Shown piece after piece: positions 1 to 8,363 of a DNA stretch of 64,000 bases. Every line of letters begins with the position of its first letter. The first letter of the stretch is position 1. Made by a program: the position numbers and the translations under genes. The notes beneath the pieces are model-generated. The model was given only the letters and a program-made list of their open reading frames with translations. It was not told where the DNA came from and made no database searches. Source of the stretch: Campylobacter sp. US33a (lineage in GTDB: Bacteria; Campylobacterota; Campylobacteria; Campylobacterales; Campylobacteraceae); NCBI RefSeq assembly GCF_004378855.1, contig NZ_RYYL01000007.1:49398-113397 (forward strand), in the 5' to 3' direction.

Positions 1-255
1 TTTATAGACAAAAATGGAAATTTTGTCATTGAACCTAAATTTGATTGGGTTCTGTGGAGTTTCAGCGAAGGTCTTGCTGCAGTAAAAATAAATGGCAAAT
101 ATGGTTTTATAGACAAAAATGGAAATTTTGTCATTGAACCTAAATTTGATTGGGTTCTGTGGAGTTTCAGCGAAGGTCTTGCTAGGGTAAAAATAAATGG
201 CAAATATGGTTTTATAGACAAAAGTGGAAATTTTGTCATTGAACCTAAATTTGAT
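1..255 (+). repeat. Tandem 105-bp coding repeat
   Basis: Two full 105-bp units (1-105, 106-210) and a partial third (211-255) repeat in direct orientation inside the WG-repeat gene. The array very likely continues upstream of the window. Since 105 is a multiple of three, gain or loss of a unit keeps the frame and adds or removes one 35-residue protein repeat. Confidence 0.9.
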
Positions 256-276
256 GAGATTGAAAGGTTAGGCTAA
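1..276 (+). CDS. WG-repeat protein, C-terminal part (5' end outside window)
   Basis: This is the open 3' end of a reading frame that enters the window in frame 1 and stops with TAA at 274-276. It consists of 35-residue units of the WG (KWG) repeat type, with recurring NGKYGFIDKNGNFVIEPKFD cores. The units start at 1, 106 and 211. Units 1 and 2 are almost identical at the DNA level, differing by a few bases near a GCAGTA/AGGGTA site, and the last unit diverges at its end (DEIERLG). WG-repeat proteins are presumed beta-rich scaffolds of unknown function. The neighbouring oxidoreductase gene is convergent and only 5 bp away. Family assignment is fairly sure; function is not known. Confidence 0.8.
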   Translation, partial: FIDKNGNFVIEPKFDWVLWSFSEGLAAVKINGKYGFIDKNGNFVIEPKFDWVLWSFSEGLARVKINGKYGFIDKSGNFVIEPKFDEIERLG

Positions 277-281
277 GTGGA

Positions 282-1301
282 TCAATAAGCCCTTATATAA
301 CTTGGGTGAATTTTATCTTTCTCGCCTAAAATTTTGGCCGCTTGGTAAGCAAAATTTGGATTTCTAAGTAGCTCTCTGCCATAGCAAACCAAATCACAAA
401 CCTCGCCTAAAAGCAAGGCTTCACCTTCGCTAGCGCTTGTGATGAGTCCCACGCAAGAGACGGGAATTTTAAGAATGCGTTTTAATTCTTTTGCGTAATT
501 TGCTTGATACAAAGGTGCGACATTAGGCACTAAGGATGGTTTGTTGATATTTCCACCCGCTGAGATATCAAGCATATAAATTCCTAAATTTTCAAGCACA
601 AGAGCGAGTTTTTTACTCTGTTCTAAGTCCCAGCCCTTCTCTTCCCACTCGCTTGCAGAAATTCGCACAAAAATAGGAATATCAACTCGCTCTTTGATGC
701 CTTTTACTATATCGCATAAAAGGCGAATTCTGTTTTCAAAACTTCCACCAAACTCATCAGTTCTTTGATTAGAAAGTGGGGATAAAAAAGATGAGATAAG
801 ATAGCCATGCGCTGCGTGAATTTCAACTGCGTCGTAGTTTGCCAACTTCGCTCTTTTAGCCGCTTCGCAAAAATCTTGGCAAATTTTTTCTATATCTTTT
901 TTGTCCAAAACCTTTAAATTTGCAAAATTATCACTGTATTTTATATCGCTAGGTGCAAGCTGTGTGGCGTTTTTACAACCATTTTTTCTACCGCTGTGAT
1001 TAAGCTGCAAAGCAATTTTTGCACCAAAATGATGGCATATATCAGTGATGCTTTTATGCTTTGTGATATGCTCATCGCTGTAAATTCCCAAGTCTTGATC
1101 TGAAATTTTACCTTCAGCACAAATGGCATTTGCTTCAACGATGATAAGTCCAACTCCGCCCATAGCTCTAGCGCCATAATGATTTAGATGAAAAACATTT
1201 GGCATACCATCTTGAGCTTGGTAAGTGTCCATAGGGGGCATTACGATACGGTTTTTGACTGTAAAATTTGCGATTTTCAAAGGGCTTAGCAGTAAAGACA
1301 T
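282..1301 (-). CDS. NADH:flavin oxidoreductase, Old Yellow Enzyme family (YqjM/NamA-like)
   Basis: This 339-residue protein is a single TIM barrel of the OYE family. Such enzymes bind FMN and reduce activated C=C bonds or related electrophiles with NAD(P)H in the cytoplasm. Visible family signatures are the N-terminal SPLKIANFTVKNRIVMPPM segment, LQLNHSGR at about 99-105, the substrate-binding pair H162/H165 in IHAAHGY, and the SNQRTDEFGGSFENR block at 177-191 that follows it. Length and motifs fit the short YqjM-like class. The ATG at 1301 is followed directly by the conserved N-terminus. It stands alone, convergent with the WG-repeat gene and upstream of the tonB cluster on the same strand. 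The physiological substrate cannot be told from sequence. Confidence 0.88.
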   Translation of the reverse strand: MSLLLSPLKIANFTVKNRIVMPPMDTYQAQDGMPNVFHLNHYGARAMGGVGLIIVEANAICAEGKISDQDLGIYSDEHITKHKSITDICHHFGAKIALQLNHSGRKNGCKNATQLAPSDIKYSDNFANLKVLDKKDIEKICQDFCEAAKRAKLANYDAVEIHAAHGYLISSFLSPLSNQRTDEFGGSFENRIRLLCDIVKGIKERVDIPIFVRISASEWEEKGWDLEQSKKLALVLENLGIYMLDISAGGNINKPSLVPNVAPLYQANYAKELKRILKIPVSCVGLITSASEGEALLLGEVCDLVCYGRELLRNPNFAYQAAKILGEKDKIHPSYIRAY

Positions 1302-1332
1302 AAAAATCCTTTTTGTTTTGATTATAACTAAG

Positions 1333-1998
1333 TTATCTTAAATGATAGGCAATGGGGATTTGTAGTCTGATATTTTTGTGGTGTTTTGGGAAATTTGAGG
1401 ACGCTAGGTGGATGGTTTCAATGGCATTTTTGTCTAAAATTTGATGGCCTGAGCTTTTGATGATTTTAATCTCTTCAAGAGTGGAGTTAGTATTCCATAA
1501 AAATTCAAGCAAAACCTCTCCTTGCATTCTCATTCTTTGTGCCTGACGAGGATAAATTCTTGCATTATCAATGGCTTTTTTTATGGCTTTTAAGAGCGGA
1601 TTGTCGCTTTGACCAAAGCTTATGATTTCAGTTTGCAGGGCTTGATTTGGGCTTGATTGTGCGTTTTGCATTGCTTGGAGTGGTTGGGTTTGCTCGCTTT
1701 TTTGAAGGCTTTGAGTTATTGTTTTTTTATTTGGATTTTCTTTTTGAATTTTTTTATCGGCTTTTGCTTGATGATTTTCTTCGACGCGTTTTTTGATCTT
1801 TTTTGTTTCTTCTTGTGCTAAAGGTGCTGCGCTGGAGCTTTGCATAGCAAATTGTTTTATTGCTAAGGTGAATTGACTTTCGCTTTTTAACTCTACTTTT
1901 AGCCAATTTGGCGCGATAATGAAAAGCAAAAACAAAGGCGTAAAGCATATAAAGGTCAGATAAAATGCTTGATATTTGTGGTTAAAATAGTTTTTCAT
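1333..1998 (-). CDS. tonB: TonB energy-transducing protein
   Basis: TonB spans the periplasm and passes proton-motive-force energy from ExbB/ExbD to outer-membrane receptors for iron complexes. The 221-residue protein has one N-terminal membrane anchor (about 13-32), a long charged Lys/Gln/Glu-rich linker (about 60-130) and a C-terminal TonB domain (about 140-221) with YPRQAQRMRMQGEVLLEF. The linker is poor in the Pro-Lys/Glu-Pro repeats of enterobacterial TonB. Its ATG overlaps the end of exbD, so the three genes form one operon. Campylobacters usually carry several exbB-exbD-tonB sets; I do not assign which paralogue this is. Confidence 0.88.
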   Translation of the reverse strand: MKNYFNHKYQAFYLTFICFTPLFLLFIIAPNWLKVELKSESQFTLAIKQFAMQSSSAAPLAQEETKKIKKRVEENHQAKADKKIQKENPNKKTITQSLQKSEQTQPLQAMQNAQSSPNQALQTEIISFGQSDNPLLKAIKKAIDNARIYPRQAQRMRMQGEVLLEFLWNTNSTLEEIKIIKSSGHQILDKNAIETIHLASSNFPKHHKNIRLQIPIAYHLR

Positions 1999-2384
1999 CG
2001 TTGTTGCTCCGTGATAATCTGAAAATTTTCGTGGTTTTTGCTTTTTAATATATCAATGACTTGTATGAAGCTTTCAAATTTAGCATTTTTGTCGCTTTTA
2101 AGTTCTATGAGCGTGTCTTTGCTTAGGGTGTTGATTTGAGTTTTAAGATCTTCAAAATTTGTTATTTTATCTTGAGCGTAAAAAACATTGTTTTCATCAA
2201 TGACAATAAGAAATTTATCTTGCTTTTCAGAAAGCGTTAGCGCTGAGTTGGTTTTGGGTAGGTTGATTTTAATTTGACCGTGTGCAATAAAAGTTGAAAT
2301 GCTTAAAACAATAGCCAGTAAAACCAAAACAATATCAATGAAAGGAATGATATTTAAACCCTCATTTTTTGGTAGTTTTAGCAT
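1995..2384 (-). CDS. exbD: Biopolymer transport protein ExbD
   Basis: ExbD is the proton-channel partner of ExbB in the TonB motor of the inner membrane. The 129-residue protein has the expected layout: short cytoplasmic N-terminus, one membrane helix (about 12-34) carrying the essential Asp at residue 17 (IIPFIDIVLVLL), then a periplasmic domain. Its start overlaps the exbB stop by a few bases and its end overlaps the tonB start, which implies translational coupling. Confidence 0.9.
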   Translation of the reverse strand: MLKLPKNEGLNIIPFIDIVLVLLAIVLSISTFIAHGQIKINLPKTNSALTLSEKQDKFLIVIDENNVFYAQDKITNFEDLKTQINTLSKDTLIELKSDKNAKFESFIQVIDILKSKNHENFQIITEQQR

Positions 2385-2809
2385 TGTTTTTCTTTTTTGA
2401 CTTTGAAATTTGAGCTTAAAAGGTTGATTTTTCTTAATAATGCATTATAGGCCATTAAGCTTGGTATGGCTACGACTAAGCCTAGTGCAGTTGCTTTTAA
2501 GGCTAAGGATAAGCCTATAACTATGGATTTTACATCGATATTTCCGTTTATACCCATATCATAAAAAGTAATCATAATGCCTATTACTGTGCCTAATAAT
2601 CCCACATAAGGAGCATTTGAGTAAATGATATAAAGTGTGGTTAAATTTTCACTTAAAACATTGTCTAATTCTTCTTGATTTTGAAAATCATCTATTTTAA
2701 TTTTTCTTAAAAATAATATTCTTTCTATAATACACCAAAGAGCAATAAAAGCCATCAATCCAAGTATAATAAATATAATACAATCAATATATTCTTTTAA
2801 AAATTCCAA
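2378..2809 (-). CDS. exbB: Biopolymer transport protein ExbB (TTG start)
   Basis: ExbB belongs to the MotA/TolQ/ExbB proton-channel family and forms the membrane ring around ExbD. The 143-residue protein has three predicted membrane helices (about 8-30, 60-82, 95-118) with the conserved YVGLLGTVIGIM and ALKATALGLVVAIPS segments. The start is TTG at 2807-2809, preceded by AAAGG at 2816-2820 with seven bases between. No ATG lies near the beginning of the conserved region. First gene of an exbB-exbD-tonB operon. A TATAAT-like element sits about 35 bases upstream next to an AT-rich, possibly Fur-bound, palindrome. Confidence 0.9.
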   Translation of the reverse strand: MEFLKEYIDCIIFIILGLMAFIALWCIIERILFLRKIKIDDFQNQEELDNVLSENLTTLYIIYSNAPYVGLLGTVIGIMITFYDMGINGNIDVKSIVIGLSLALKATALGLVVAIPSLMAYNALLRKINLLSSNFKVKKEKQC

Positions 2810-2852
2810 ATTTTGCCTTTCAATTTTTTCGTATTATATTTGATAAAAACTA

Positions 2853-2878
2853 AAATTAATATTAATTATCAAAATATT
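2853..2878. promoter_or_regulatory. Possible Fur operator between exbB and the PepSY-like gene
   Basis: On the minus strand this stretch reads GATAATTAATATTAATTTT, matching 12 of 19 positions of the classical Fur consensus by eye, with internal dyad symmetry. It lies just upstream of the exbB promoter region and in the leader of the divergent PepSY-like gene. Iron-dependent control would fit a TonB system. The match is modest in AT-rich DNA, so this is a candidate only. Confidence 0.3.
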
Positions 2879-2991
2879 ATATGTTGCGGAAATTTAGATT
2901 TATTTTTGGAAATTGAATTTAATTTTTATTTCACTTTCACTTCACATTTGTTAAATACTATTTCACTCGATAATTTATTAAAGGAGAAAAA

Positions 2992-3411
2992 ATGAAAATT
3001 AAATTAGCTTTAGCAGGATTGTTTTGTGCAAGCGTTATGTCAGCAGATATGATAGTAGGTGTGGATCAATTACCACAAAATGCAAAAAGTTTTATCAGTA
3101 CTTATTTTAAAGGTACACAAATTGGTCTAGTTAAAAAAGATCTCGATTCTTATGATGTGACTTTAAGTGATGGAACTGAAATTGACTTTATTATCACTGG
3201 AGAGTGGAAAGATGTTGATGGAAAATACAAAGCTATACCAACTAATTTCTTACCTGCTGCAGTTGTAAGCAAAGCTCAAGCTGCTCAACCTAATGCACAA
3301 ATTTTTGAAGTTGATAAAAAAATCAATGGGTATAAATTTAAATTTAATAATATGATGGAAGTTTATACTGATTTTAATGGCAATGTTTTGGGCCAACAAT
3401 TTGATGATTAA
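2992..3411 (+). CDS. Secreted PepSY-like domain protein
   Basis: This 139-residue protein starts with a clear signal peptide (MKIKLALAGLFCASVMSA, cleavage expected before D19). Two PepSY-like beta/alpha repeats follow, the first with DLDSYDVTLSDGTEIDF and the second with KINGYKFKFNNMMEVYTDFNG. Proteins of this kind are small periplasmic proteins of uncertain role. A strong ribosome site (AAAGGAGAAA) precedes the ATG, and a hairpin terminator follows the stop. It is divergent from exbB and could share its regulation. Export is well supported; function is not. Confidence 0.8.
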   Translation: MKIKLALAGLFCASVMSADMIVGVDQLPQNAKSFISTYFKGTQIGLVKKDLDSYDVTLSDGTEIDFIITGEWKDVDGKYKAIPTNFLPAAVVSKAQAAQPNAQIFEVDKKINGYKFKFNNMMEVYTDFNGNVLGQQFDD

Positions 3412-3415
3412 TCGT

Positions 3416-3440
3416 AGTATCCAGTTTTGGATACTCGTTT
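3416..3440 (+). terminator. Rho-independent terminator after the PepSY-like gene
   Basis: An 8-bp perfect inverted repeat (AGTATCCA / TGGATACT) with a four-base loop is followed by CGTTTTTAT. It lies 5 bp after the stop codon. Confidence 0.75.
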
Positions 3441-5225
3441 TTATGTATTTTTTTCAAAATTTTTATTTTTAAACCGCGTTAAAATTTTACTTGCATGCAT
3501 TAAATCTTTAGCTATACTTCTTGCAAGAGCCGTATCATTCATAATTGATGTAGCCATAGAGTCTGTAATTCTTTTATAGCGGATAAGACTGTCTAAAGAA
3601 TGCGAAGAAATGGCATCATATTTTTTGACATTGAGTTCTAAATCACTATTGATTTGATTTAAATGATCAATGTCAGAGCTTTCTATCATATCCTTTAAAA
3701 GTCTTAGCATTCTTAAAAGATTGCGTCTTAAATGCGAATATTCATTTTTGATGATTTCATTGTTTGAAAATGCAAATTTGAGTATGTTTTCTTGTAGATC
3801 TTTCGCATCTTTTACTGCTGTTGCCATAAATAAATTCGCTCTTCTAATATCCATAAATTGGGTAGTATGTTTTGAATTCTCGCCTTCGTTGGTGGCTCTG
3901 ACTGCAAAGTCGATAATTTCAGAGTAAATATTTTTAAAACGATTATGATAAAGCGTTTCAAAAGACTCTTCTAGGGGCTTATTTCTTTGCTCTATAATAG
4001 CCTTAACTTCATCTTTACTATAAATGTCTGCCGGTTCTAAGCTGATCATTTTTGCGACAATGCTAAAAGCATTATTTAATAAATGCTTGGACTCTAAATA
4101 CAAAACCTCCAAGGCACTGTCGCTAAATTCTAAAGCGCTATTATTAAGATATTTGGTTTTATCGCCAGAGCTTTTTTTAGGATTTTCTTTAACAATATAA
4201 TTTAAAAAAGCACACATTTGCGAGATGAAAGGGTAGAGTAAAACAACCCCTATGACATTAAAAATTGTTGTAAAAACGGCAAGTTTTAAAACATAGTCAT
4301 TTTCTAATATTCCAAGCCATAAAGACAAAATATCTGTAAATTCTAGGTAGTATTTGATAAAAATAATGGATAAAACAGCAGCGATAAGATTAAAAAGCAC
4401 ATGTGTAACAGTGAGTTTTTTGCCTTCTATATTCGAATTTAATGAGCCAATAATTGTCATCATCGTGCTACCTACATTTGCGCCAATTGCTAGTGCAATG
4501 GAGTTTTCATAAGAAATTTGTCCTACGCTTAGTGCGGTTATGGCTAAAGTTAGCGTAGCGTGGGAAGATTGGGTGATGACTGTAATTATAAGTCCTATAA
4601 AAACATAAGTGATTAAGCCTAGAAAGCCTTGCATTTGGTATTTTGAAATATCTATGCTATCTTTGAAATTTCCAAACCCTTCTTTCATATAAGAAATTCC
4701 CAAAAATAAAAATCCTAGCGAGAGTAAAAATAAACCAAAGCCTTTGATTTTTTTATGCTTATTTAAGAAAAAAATCACTCCAAAGACAATTAAAGGCATA
4801 GCAAAAAGAGATATTTGGCTTTTAACACCCAAATATCCAACTATCCAAGCACTTCCTGCAGTTGATAAATTAACCCCATAAATCATCGCTATGCCTGCTG
4901 CTAGTGTGATGAGTTTAGCACTTAAAAATGAAATGGCAATGATGCTTACAAGGCCGCTTGATTGCACTAAAGTGCTTAAAGTTAGTCCAAAAAGGAAAGA
5001 TTTGTAATTTTTATCTGTCATTTTGCTTACAAAAATATCCAAAAAACTTCCAGAAAGTATTTTAAAACTTTCTTGCAAAAGCATCATGGCAAATAAAAAA
5101 ATGCAAATTCCGGTGCAAAGAGTTAAAAAGTTGATATTTTTAATAAGAATAAAAAGTAAAATTAGAGCTAAGATAATACTTAAGCTTATTCTAAATAAAA
5201 GTGGACTTTGCGATTGTTTTATCAT
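3441..5225 (-). CDS. Na/Pi-cotransporter family protein with C-terminal PhoU-like domain
   Basis: The 594-residue protein has two copies of the Na/Pi-cotransporter repeat, each with a QSS motif (88-90 and 219-221), within about eight to nine membrane helices in the first 330 residues. A cytoplasmic, helical PhoU-like domain of about 220 residues follows. This is the bacterial NptA/YjbB-like arrangement. Members are thought to move phosphate, often outward, with sodium. The ATG at 5225 has a weak upstream AAGAAGG. The gene is convergent with the PepSY-like gene and its 5' end faces the SRP RNA gene. Family call is firm; transport direction is not known. Confidence 0.85.
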   Translation of the reverse strand: MIKQSQSPLLFRISLSIILALILLFILIKNINFLTLCTGICIFLFAMMLLQESFKILSGSFLDIFVSKMTDKNYKSFLFGLTLSTLVQSSGLVSIIAISFLSAKLITLAAGIAMIYGVNLSTAGSAWIVGYLGVKSQISLFAMPLIVFGVIFFLNKHKKIKGFGLFLLSLGFLFLGISYMKEGFGNFKDSIDISKYQMQGFLGLITYVFIGLIITVITQSSHATLTLAITALSVGQISYENSIALAIGANVGSTMMTIIGSLNSNIEGKKLTVTHVLFNLIAAVLSIIFIKYYLEFTDILSLWLGILENDYVLKLAVFTTIFNVIGVVLLYPFISQMCAFLNYIVKENPKKSSGDKTKYLNNSALEFSDSALEVLYLESKHLLNNAFSIVAKMISLEPADIYSKDEVKAIIEQRNKPLEESFETLYHNRFKNIYSEIIDFAVRATNEGENSKHTTQFMDIRRANLFMATAVKDAKDLQENILKFAFSNNEIIKNEYSHLRRNLLRMLRLLKDMIESSDIDHLNQINSDLELNVKKYDAISSHSLDSLIRYKRITDSMATSIMNDTALARSIAKDLMHASKILTRFKNKNFEKNT

Positions 5226-5264
5226 TTATTTGCACCTTCTTAATAAAATTTAAGATTTTTTGGG

Positions 5265-5270
5265 TATTAT
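5265..5270 (+). promoter_or_regulatory. -10 box of the SRP RNA gene
   Basis: TATTAT lies about 8-10 bases before the predicted 5' end of the SRP RNA, within a T-rich upstream region as is usual for Campylobacter sigma-70 promoters. Confidence 0.5.
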
Positions 5271-5278
5271 TTTATTTG

Positions 5279-5381
5279 CCTTTTCTCAGACCTGTGCAAT
5301 GCTATTTTTAGGCATCGCTTCAGGGTGGGAACACAGCAGAGCACTTAATTTTAGTGTGTGCCGCAGTCATCTGGGAAAGGG
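5279..5381 (+). ncRNA. ffs: Signal recognition particle RNA, small bacterial type (4.5S)
   Basis: The RNA binds Ffh and takes part in co-translational membrane targeting. The conserved helix-8 signature is present at about 5319-5343: TCAGG, a three-base-pair stem GTG/CAC closed by a GGAA tetraloop, then AGCAG. This is the same architecture as the E. coli UCAGG-UCC-GGAA-GGA-AGCAG core. The ends pair over a long helix (CCTTTTCTCAGA at 5279-5290 with TCTGGGAAAGG at 5370-5380). A TTTT stretch follows. A -10 box precedes it at 5265-5270. Exact ends are inferred. The 3' part lies antisense to the last codons of the neighbouring HD-domain gene. Confidence 0.88.
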
Positions 5382-6616
5382 TTTTGTAATTTTATATCAA
5401 AATATTTTATCAACTCTTCGCAGATTGCAAAATAATTTACTCCGTCAATCGTTTTATTTTGTTTAAAGAAATTTAACATATCTTTAAAGCCGCTTTCAAG
5501 CTCTTTTGATTTTACGCCATAACTAATGCTAAGCCCTGCTTCTATAAATGCTGCGATTTTATCGCAGTATTTTAAAGCCTTGCCATCAATCGCCCCAAAT
5601 TCATTTTCATTAAAAGAACTCAAACTTCCACTACAAAGCTCTATTTTGCCATTTTTATAAGTGCGATTTTCAAATTCATTTTTTACAAAATTAGCTTCAT
5701 CGTTTCTACCTTCTCTAATGCCCAAAATATAAGAAAATTCATCACGCAAATTTTCAGGCACAAAAGGTAAAATTCTATCGTTTATGAGTTTCATTTCATA
5801 ATCACTGATTATGTCGTGAAGTCCTTCAATGCCATATTTTACTGGACTTATAATGTCTCTTGTTAAAGACTCTGGTAAATCATGGAATAAAGCACAATAA
5901 AAATTATTTTCCAATCTTTTATCACAAGCTTTGATTTTCAAAGAATGAAAATAGCCCAAAATCGCAACCACAAGCATATGTCCTAAAACTGCAGTTTCTG
6001 GAATTCTTGGAGTTTGCGCCCAACGCTTTTGAAAGCGAAGTCTGCCGCTTAGATCGATGATTTTAGCGATTTTTTGATTAAGTGCGATTTTTCTAGCACC
6101 TATTAATTCGTAATAATCTTCAAGCTCTTCTTCGACTTTATTTTTGATTTCATCAATGTTATTTAAAAAAGCTGAGGTTTGATAAACTATGTTAAATTCC
6201 CATCTTGTAGCAAAATACGATGCAGCTTTTAAAATAAGTCTTTCTTTTGCGTAAGAATTGCTTTTTAAATACTCTTCAAAACGCTTTAAAAACTTGCCTT
6301 CATCGATATTTTCTATCATAGGTTCAATTTTACTTAAAACCCAAGAATTGACTTCATTTTTCTTTTGACGCACGATTTCATGATACACATCAGGACGGAT
6401 ATCGGTAACAACAACGCGACTTAAAAATTCAAAAATTCCCCCTTCGATAATCACACGCATATTGATATCTTTTTCCATTTTAGCGATAAAATAAGCAATG
6501 ATGAATTTATGTGCTTGTTTGTCAAGCTCGACTAAATTTGCCATTCTTGGATAATCATTCCAACGGCTGATTGATGCGGCTTTAAAAATATGTTCTATTA
6601 ATTTTATATTTATCAT
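5351..6616 (-). CDS. HD-domain protein, YfbR-like phosphohydrolase family
   Basis: The 421-residue protein has an HD domain in its middle: H213 in the helix before, then H245-D246 in FHDLPESLTRD, and a later Asp near CDKIAAFIEA. The FHDLPE sequence is typical of the YfbR/5'-deoxynucleotidase branch, although this protein is twice the usual size, with an extra helical N-terminal domain of about 200 residues. Substrate cannot be deduced. The ATG at 6616 has AAGGAAAAAAATG in front. Its final ten or so codons overlap the 3' half of the SRP RNA gene on the opposite strand, so the C-terminal NPFPDDCGTH is dictated partly by RNA structure. Confidence 0.8.
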   Translation of the reverse strand: MINIKLIEHIFKAASISRWNDYPRMANLVELDKQAHKFIIAYFIAKMEKDINMRVIIEGGIFEFLSRVVVTDIRPDVYHEIVRQKKNEVNSWVLSKIEPMIENIDEGKFLKRFEEYLKSNSYAKERLILKAASYFATRWEFNIVYQTSAFLNNIDEIKNKVEEELEDYYELIGARKIALNQKIAKIIDLSGRLRFQKRWAQTPRIPETAVLGHMLVVAILGYFHSLKIKACDKRLENNFYCALFHDLPESLTRDIISPVKYGIEGLHDIISDYEMKLINDRILPFVPENLRDEFSYILGIREGRNDEANFVKNEFENRTYKNGKIELCSGSLSSFNENEFGAIDGKALKYCDKIAAFIEAGLSISYGVKSKELESGFKDMLNFFKQNKTIDGVNYFAICEELIKYFDIKLQNPFPDDCGTH

Positions 6617-6667
6617 TTTTTTCCTTAATTAAATTAAAGGAAAATTGTAGCATAAATTTAAGTTAAA

Positions 6668-7849
6668 CTATTTTCTATAAACTTCATTTTTTACTTCAAT
6701 GCATTTAAAACCATCTTTATTAAGAGTTAATACGCGCAAATATCCCCCAGCATCGACTTTGCCTTCGCACAAAAACACACGCGAAGCAATTTGCATAGGA
6801 AGTTTTGCTTTATTTCTATGACCAAAAACTTCAAAAACATTTTCCGCACTATTTTTACAGAATTCTTCCGCAATAGCTTGAGAATCCTCGTAGCCATCTA
6901 TACCGTTAATAAGATGATAACTAGAAACAAAACTTAAGTCTTGATATTTCTTGGGAGCAAAATTTAAACCCGCGTGCGAGCAAAGAATTTTTTTTCTGCC
7001 ATATTTGTAAAAAAGACATTCTTTAAAAAAAGGATAGAGCTTTTTTGCATCTTTTGGGTTTAATTTTTCTTTGTAAAAATCTTTTAGGGTATTTTCATTG
7101 AACTCTTTGGAAGTGCTTACTTCGCCATTTGCCCATTTTATCAAATGTCTTTCGTGATTTCCTTCAAGCAAGCAAACATTTTCTTTCTCACAAATTTTAA
7201 GTAAGAATTTTAAAACTTTGCCATTTTCTATGCCTCTATTGATATAATCACCCAAAAATATATAATACTCATCATCTTTCATAGACTTAAGGTATTTTTT
7301 AAGCACACTATAGCAACCTTGAATATCCCCTATGTGATGAATTTTTTTATAAGCGCTTAAATTTGGCATTTCATAAAGAATTTGTTGCCAATTATTTGGA
7401 CTTAATACTTCATATTTTTTAGGTATTTTCTTTAAAGAATTGGCCGTATTTTCAAGCAAATAAAAAGGGGTAAGATAGCCAGTAGATGAGGCTTGTTTGA
7501 GATTGTTTGCCATGCATTGCTCTAAATTGGCATTAAATTCAATCACAAACATTTTATAGCGATATAAATTTGCTAAATCTTTATAAGTTTTTAGGTGTTC
7601 ATTGTAAGCATTAATAACGCAGAATTCCCCTCTTTTCATACGCATTTGTAAAAAATCTAACATAAGCTTATAAAGCTCATTATCGTACTTATAATTAAGG
7701 CTTTTTTGATGATTAGGCAAGGGATTAGCACAGCCGGTTAAAGAACGCAAATCATTAATATCTAAAGTGAAATTTTTAAGATGATTATGATGCACAAATT
7801 CTTCTTGTCCGGCGTGGTAATTTCCGCGTAGTATTAGTAAAATTCGCAA
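6668..7849 (-). CDS. Metallophosphatase with degenerate N-terminal kinase-like domain (TTG start)
   Basis: Residues 170-393 form a calcineurin-like metallophosphoesterase with GDIQG (174-178), GDYINRG (200-206), GNHE (230-233) and a later SHAG motif, resembling PrpE/ApaH-type protein or dinucleotide phosphatases. The first 140 residues look like the P-loop kinase half of bacterial polynucleotide kinase-phosphatases, since LILRGNYHAGQEEF sits where LRGxPGxGKST would be. The lysine and Ser/Thr of the P-loop are replaced by Gln and Glu, so ATP binding is doubtful. Start is TTG at 7847-7849; no ATG is available before the conserved first strand. It sits just downstream of queF on the same strand. 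Confidence 0.75.
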   Translation of the reverse strand: MRILLILRGNYHAGQEEFVHHNHLKNFTLDINDLRSLTGCANPLPNHQKSLNYKYDNELYKLMLDFLQMRMKRGEFCVINAYNEHLKTYKDLANLYRYKMFVIEFNANLEQCMANNLKQASSTGYLTPFYLLENTANSLKKIPKKYEVLSPNNWQQILYEMPNLSAYKKIHHIGDIQGCYSVLKKYLKSMKDDEYYIFLGDYINRGIENGKVLKFLLKICEKENVCLLEGNHERHLIKWANGEVSTSKEFNENTLKDFYKEKLNPKDAKKLYPFFKECLFYKYGRKKILCSHAGLNFAPKKYQDLSFVSSYHLINGIDGYEDSQAIAEEFCKNSAENVFEVFGHRNKAKLPMQIASRVFLCEGKVDAGGYLRVLTLNKDGFKCIEVKNEVYRK

Positions 7850-7864
7850 ATTGTAGCCTTGAAT

Positions 7865-8248
7865 TTATTTTGGCACAACCATATCACTACGGCATTCTAT
7901 CACTGTATGTACATTTCCGCGTGGGTTAAAATCCCCTACGACTTTTATCCATTTTGGTTTTAATTTATCTTTTAAAGTATTATAAATTTCATTGATACTT
8001 GCTTCATGCGAAACATTTCTGTACATAAAAGTATTGATATAAAGTTTTATCGCCTTAAGCTCAACCACAAATTTATCAGGCATATACTCAAGATAAATTG
8101 TTGCAAAATCAGGATAACCAGAACGCGGACAACAACACATAAATTCAGGCAAAGTGATTTTAATGATATAGTCATTTTTCGCATCATTTGGCCAAATTTC
8201 CATATTTTCTACATCAAATTCTTTGATTTCTTTTTCACCGTAACGCAT
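7865..8248 (-). CDS. queF: NADPH-dependent 7-cyano-7-deazaguanine reductase
   Basis: QueF reduces preQ0 to preQ1 in queuosine biosynthesis in the cytoplasm. The 127-residue length fits the short YkvM-type enzyme. Catalytic Cys40 lies in CCCPRSGYPDF, and the family motif ELKAIKLYI follows at about 64-72. The last third carries the expected GDFNPRG segment. The ATG at 8248 has AAAGGAAAATA just upstream. Probably transcribed with the downstream phosphatase gene (15-bp gap). Confidence 0.95.
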   Translation of the reverse strand: MRYGEKEIKEFDVENMEIWPNDAKNDYIIKITLPEFMCCCPRSGYPDFATIYLEYMPDKFVVELKAIKLYINTFMYRNVSHEASINEIYNTLKDKLKPKWIKVVGDFNPRGNVHTVIECRSDMVVPK

Positions 8249-8363
8249 TATTTTCCTTTACTATTTGAAACATTAAAAAGCGAAATTATATAATATTTTT
8301 TTTAATCAAACTTTTTTAAAATATATTCTCATAGAATATACAAAATTTTTAAAAAGGTTTCAT

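Noticed and set aside
2813-2995. Open frame of 60 codons upstream of the secreted PepSY-like gene
   Set aside because: It is AT-rich, lies over the divergent promoter region and runs into the real start; no ribosome site and no family match.
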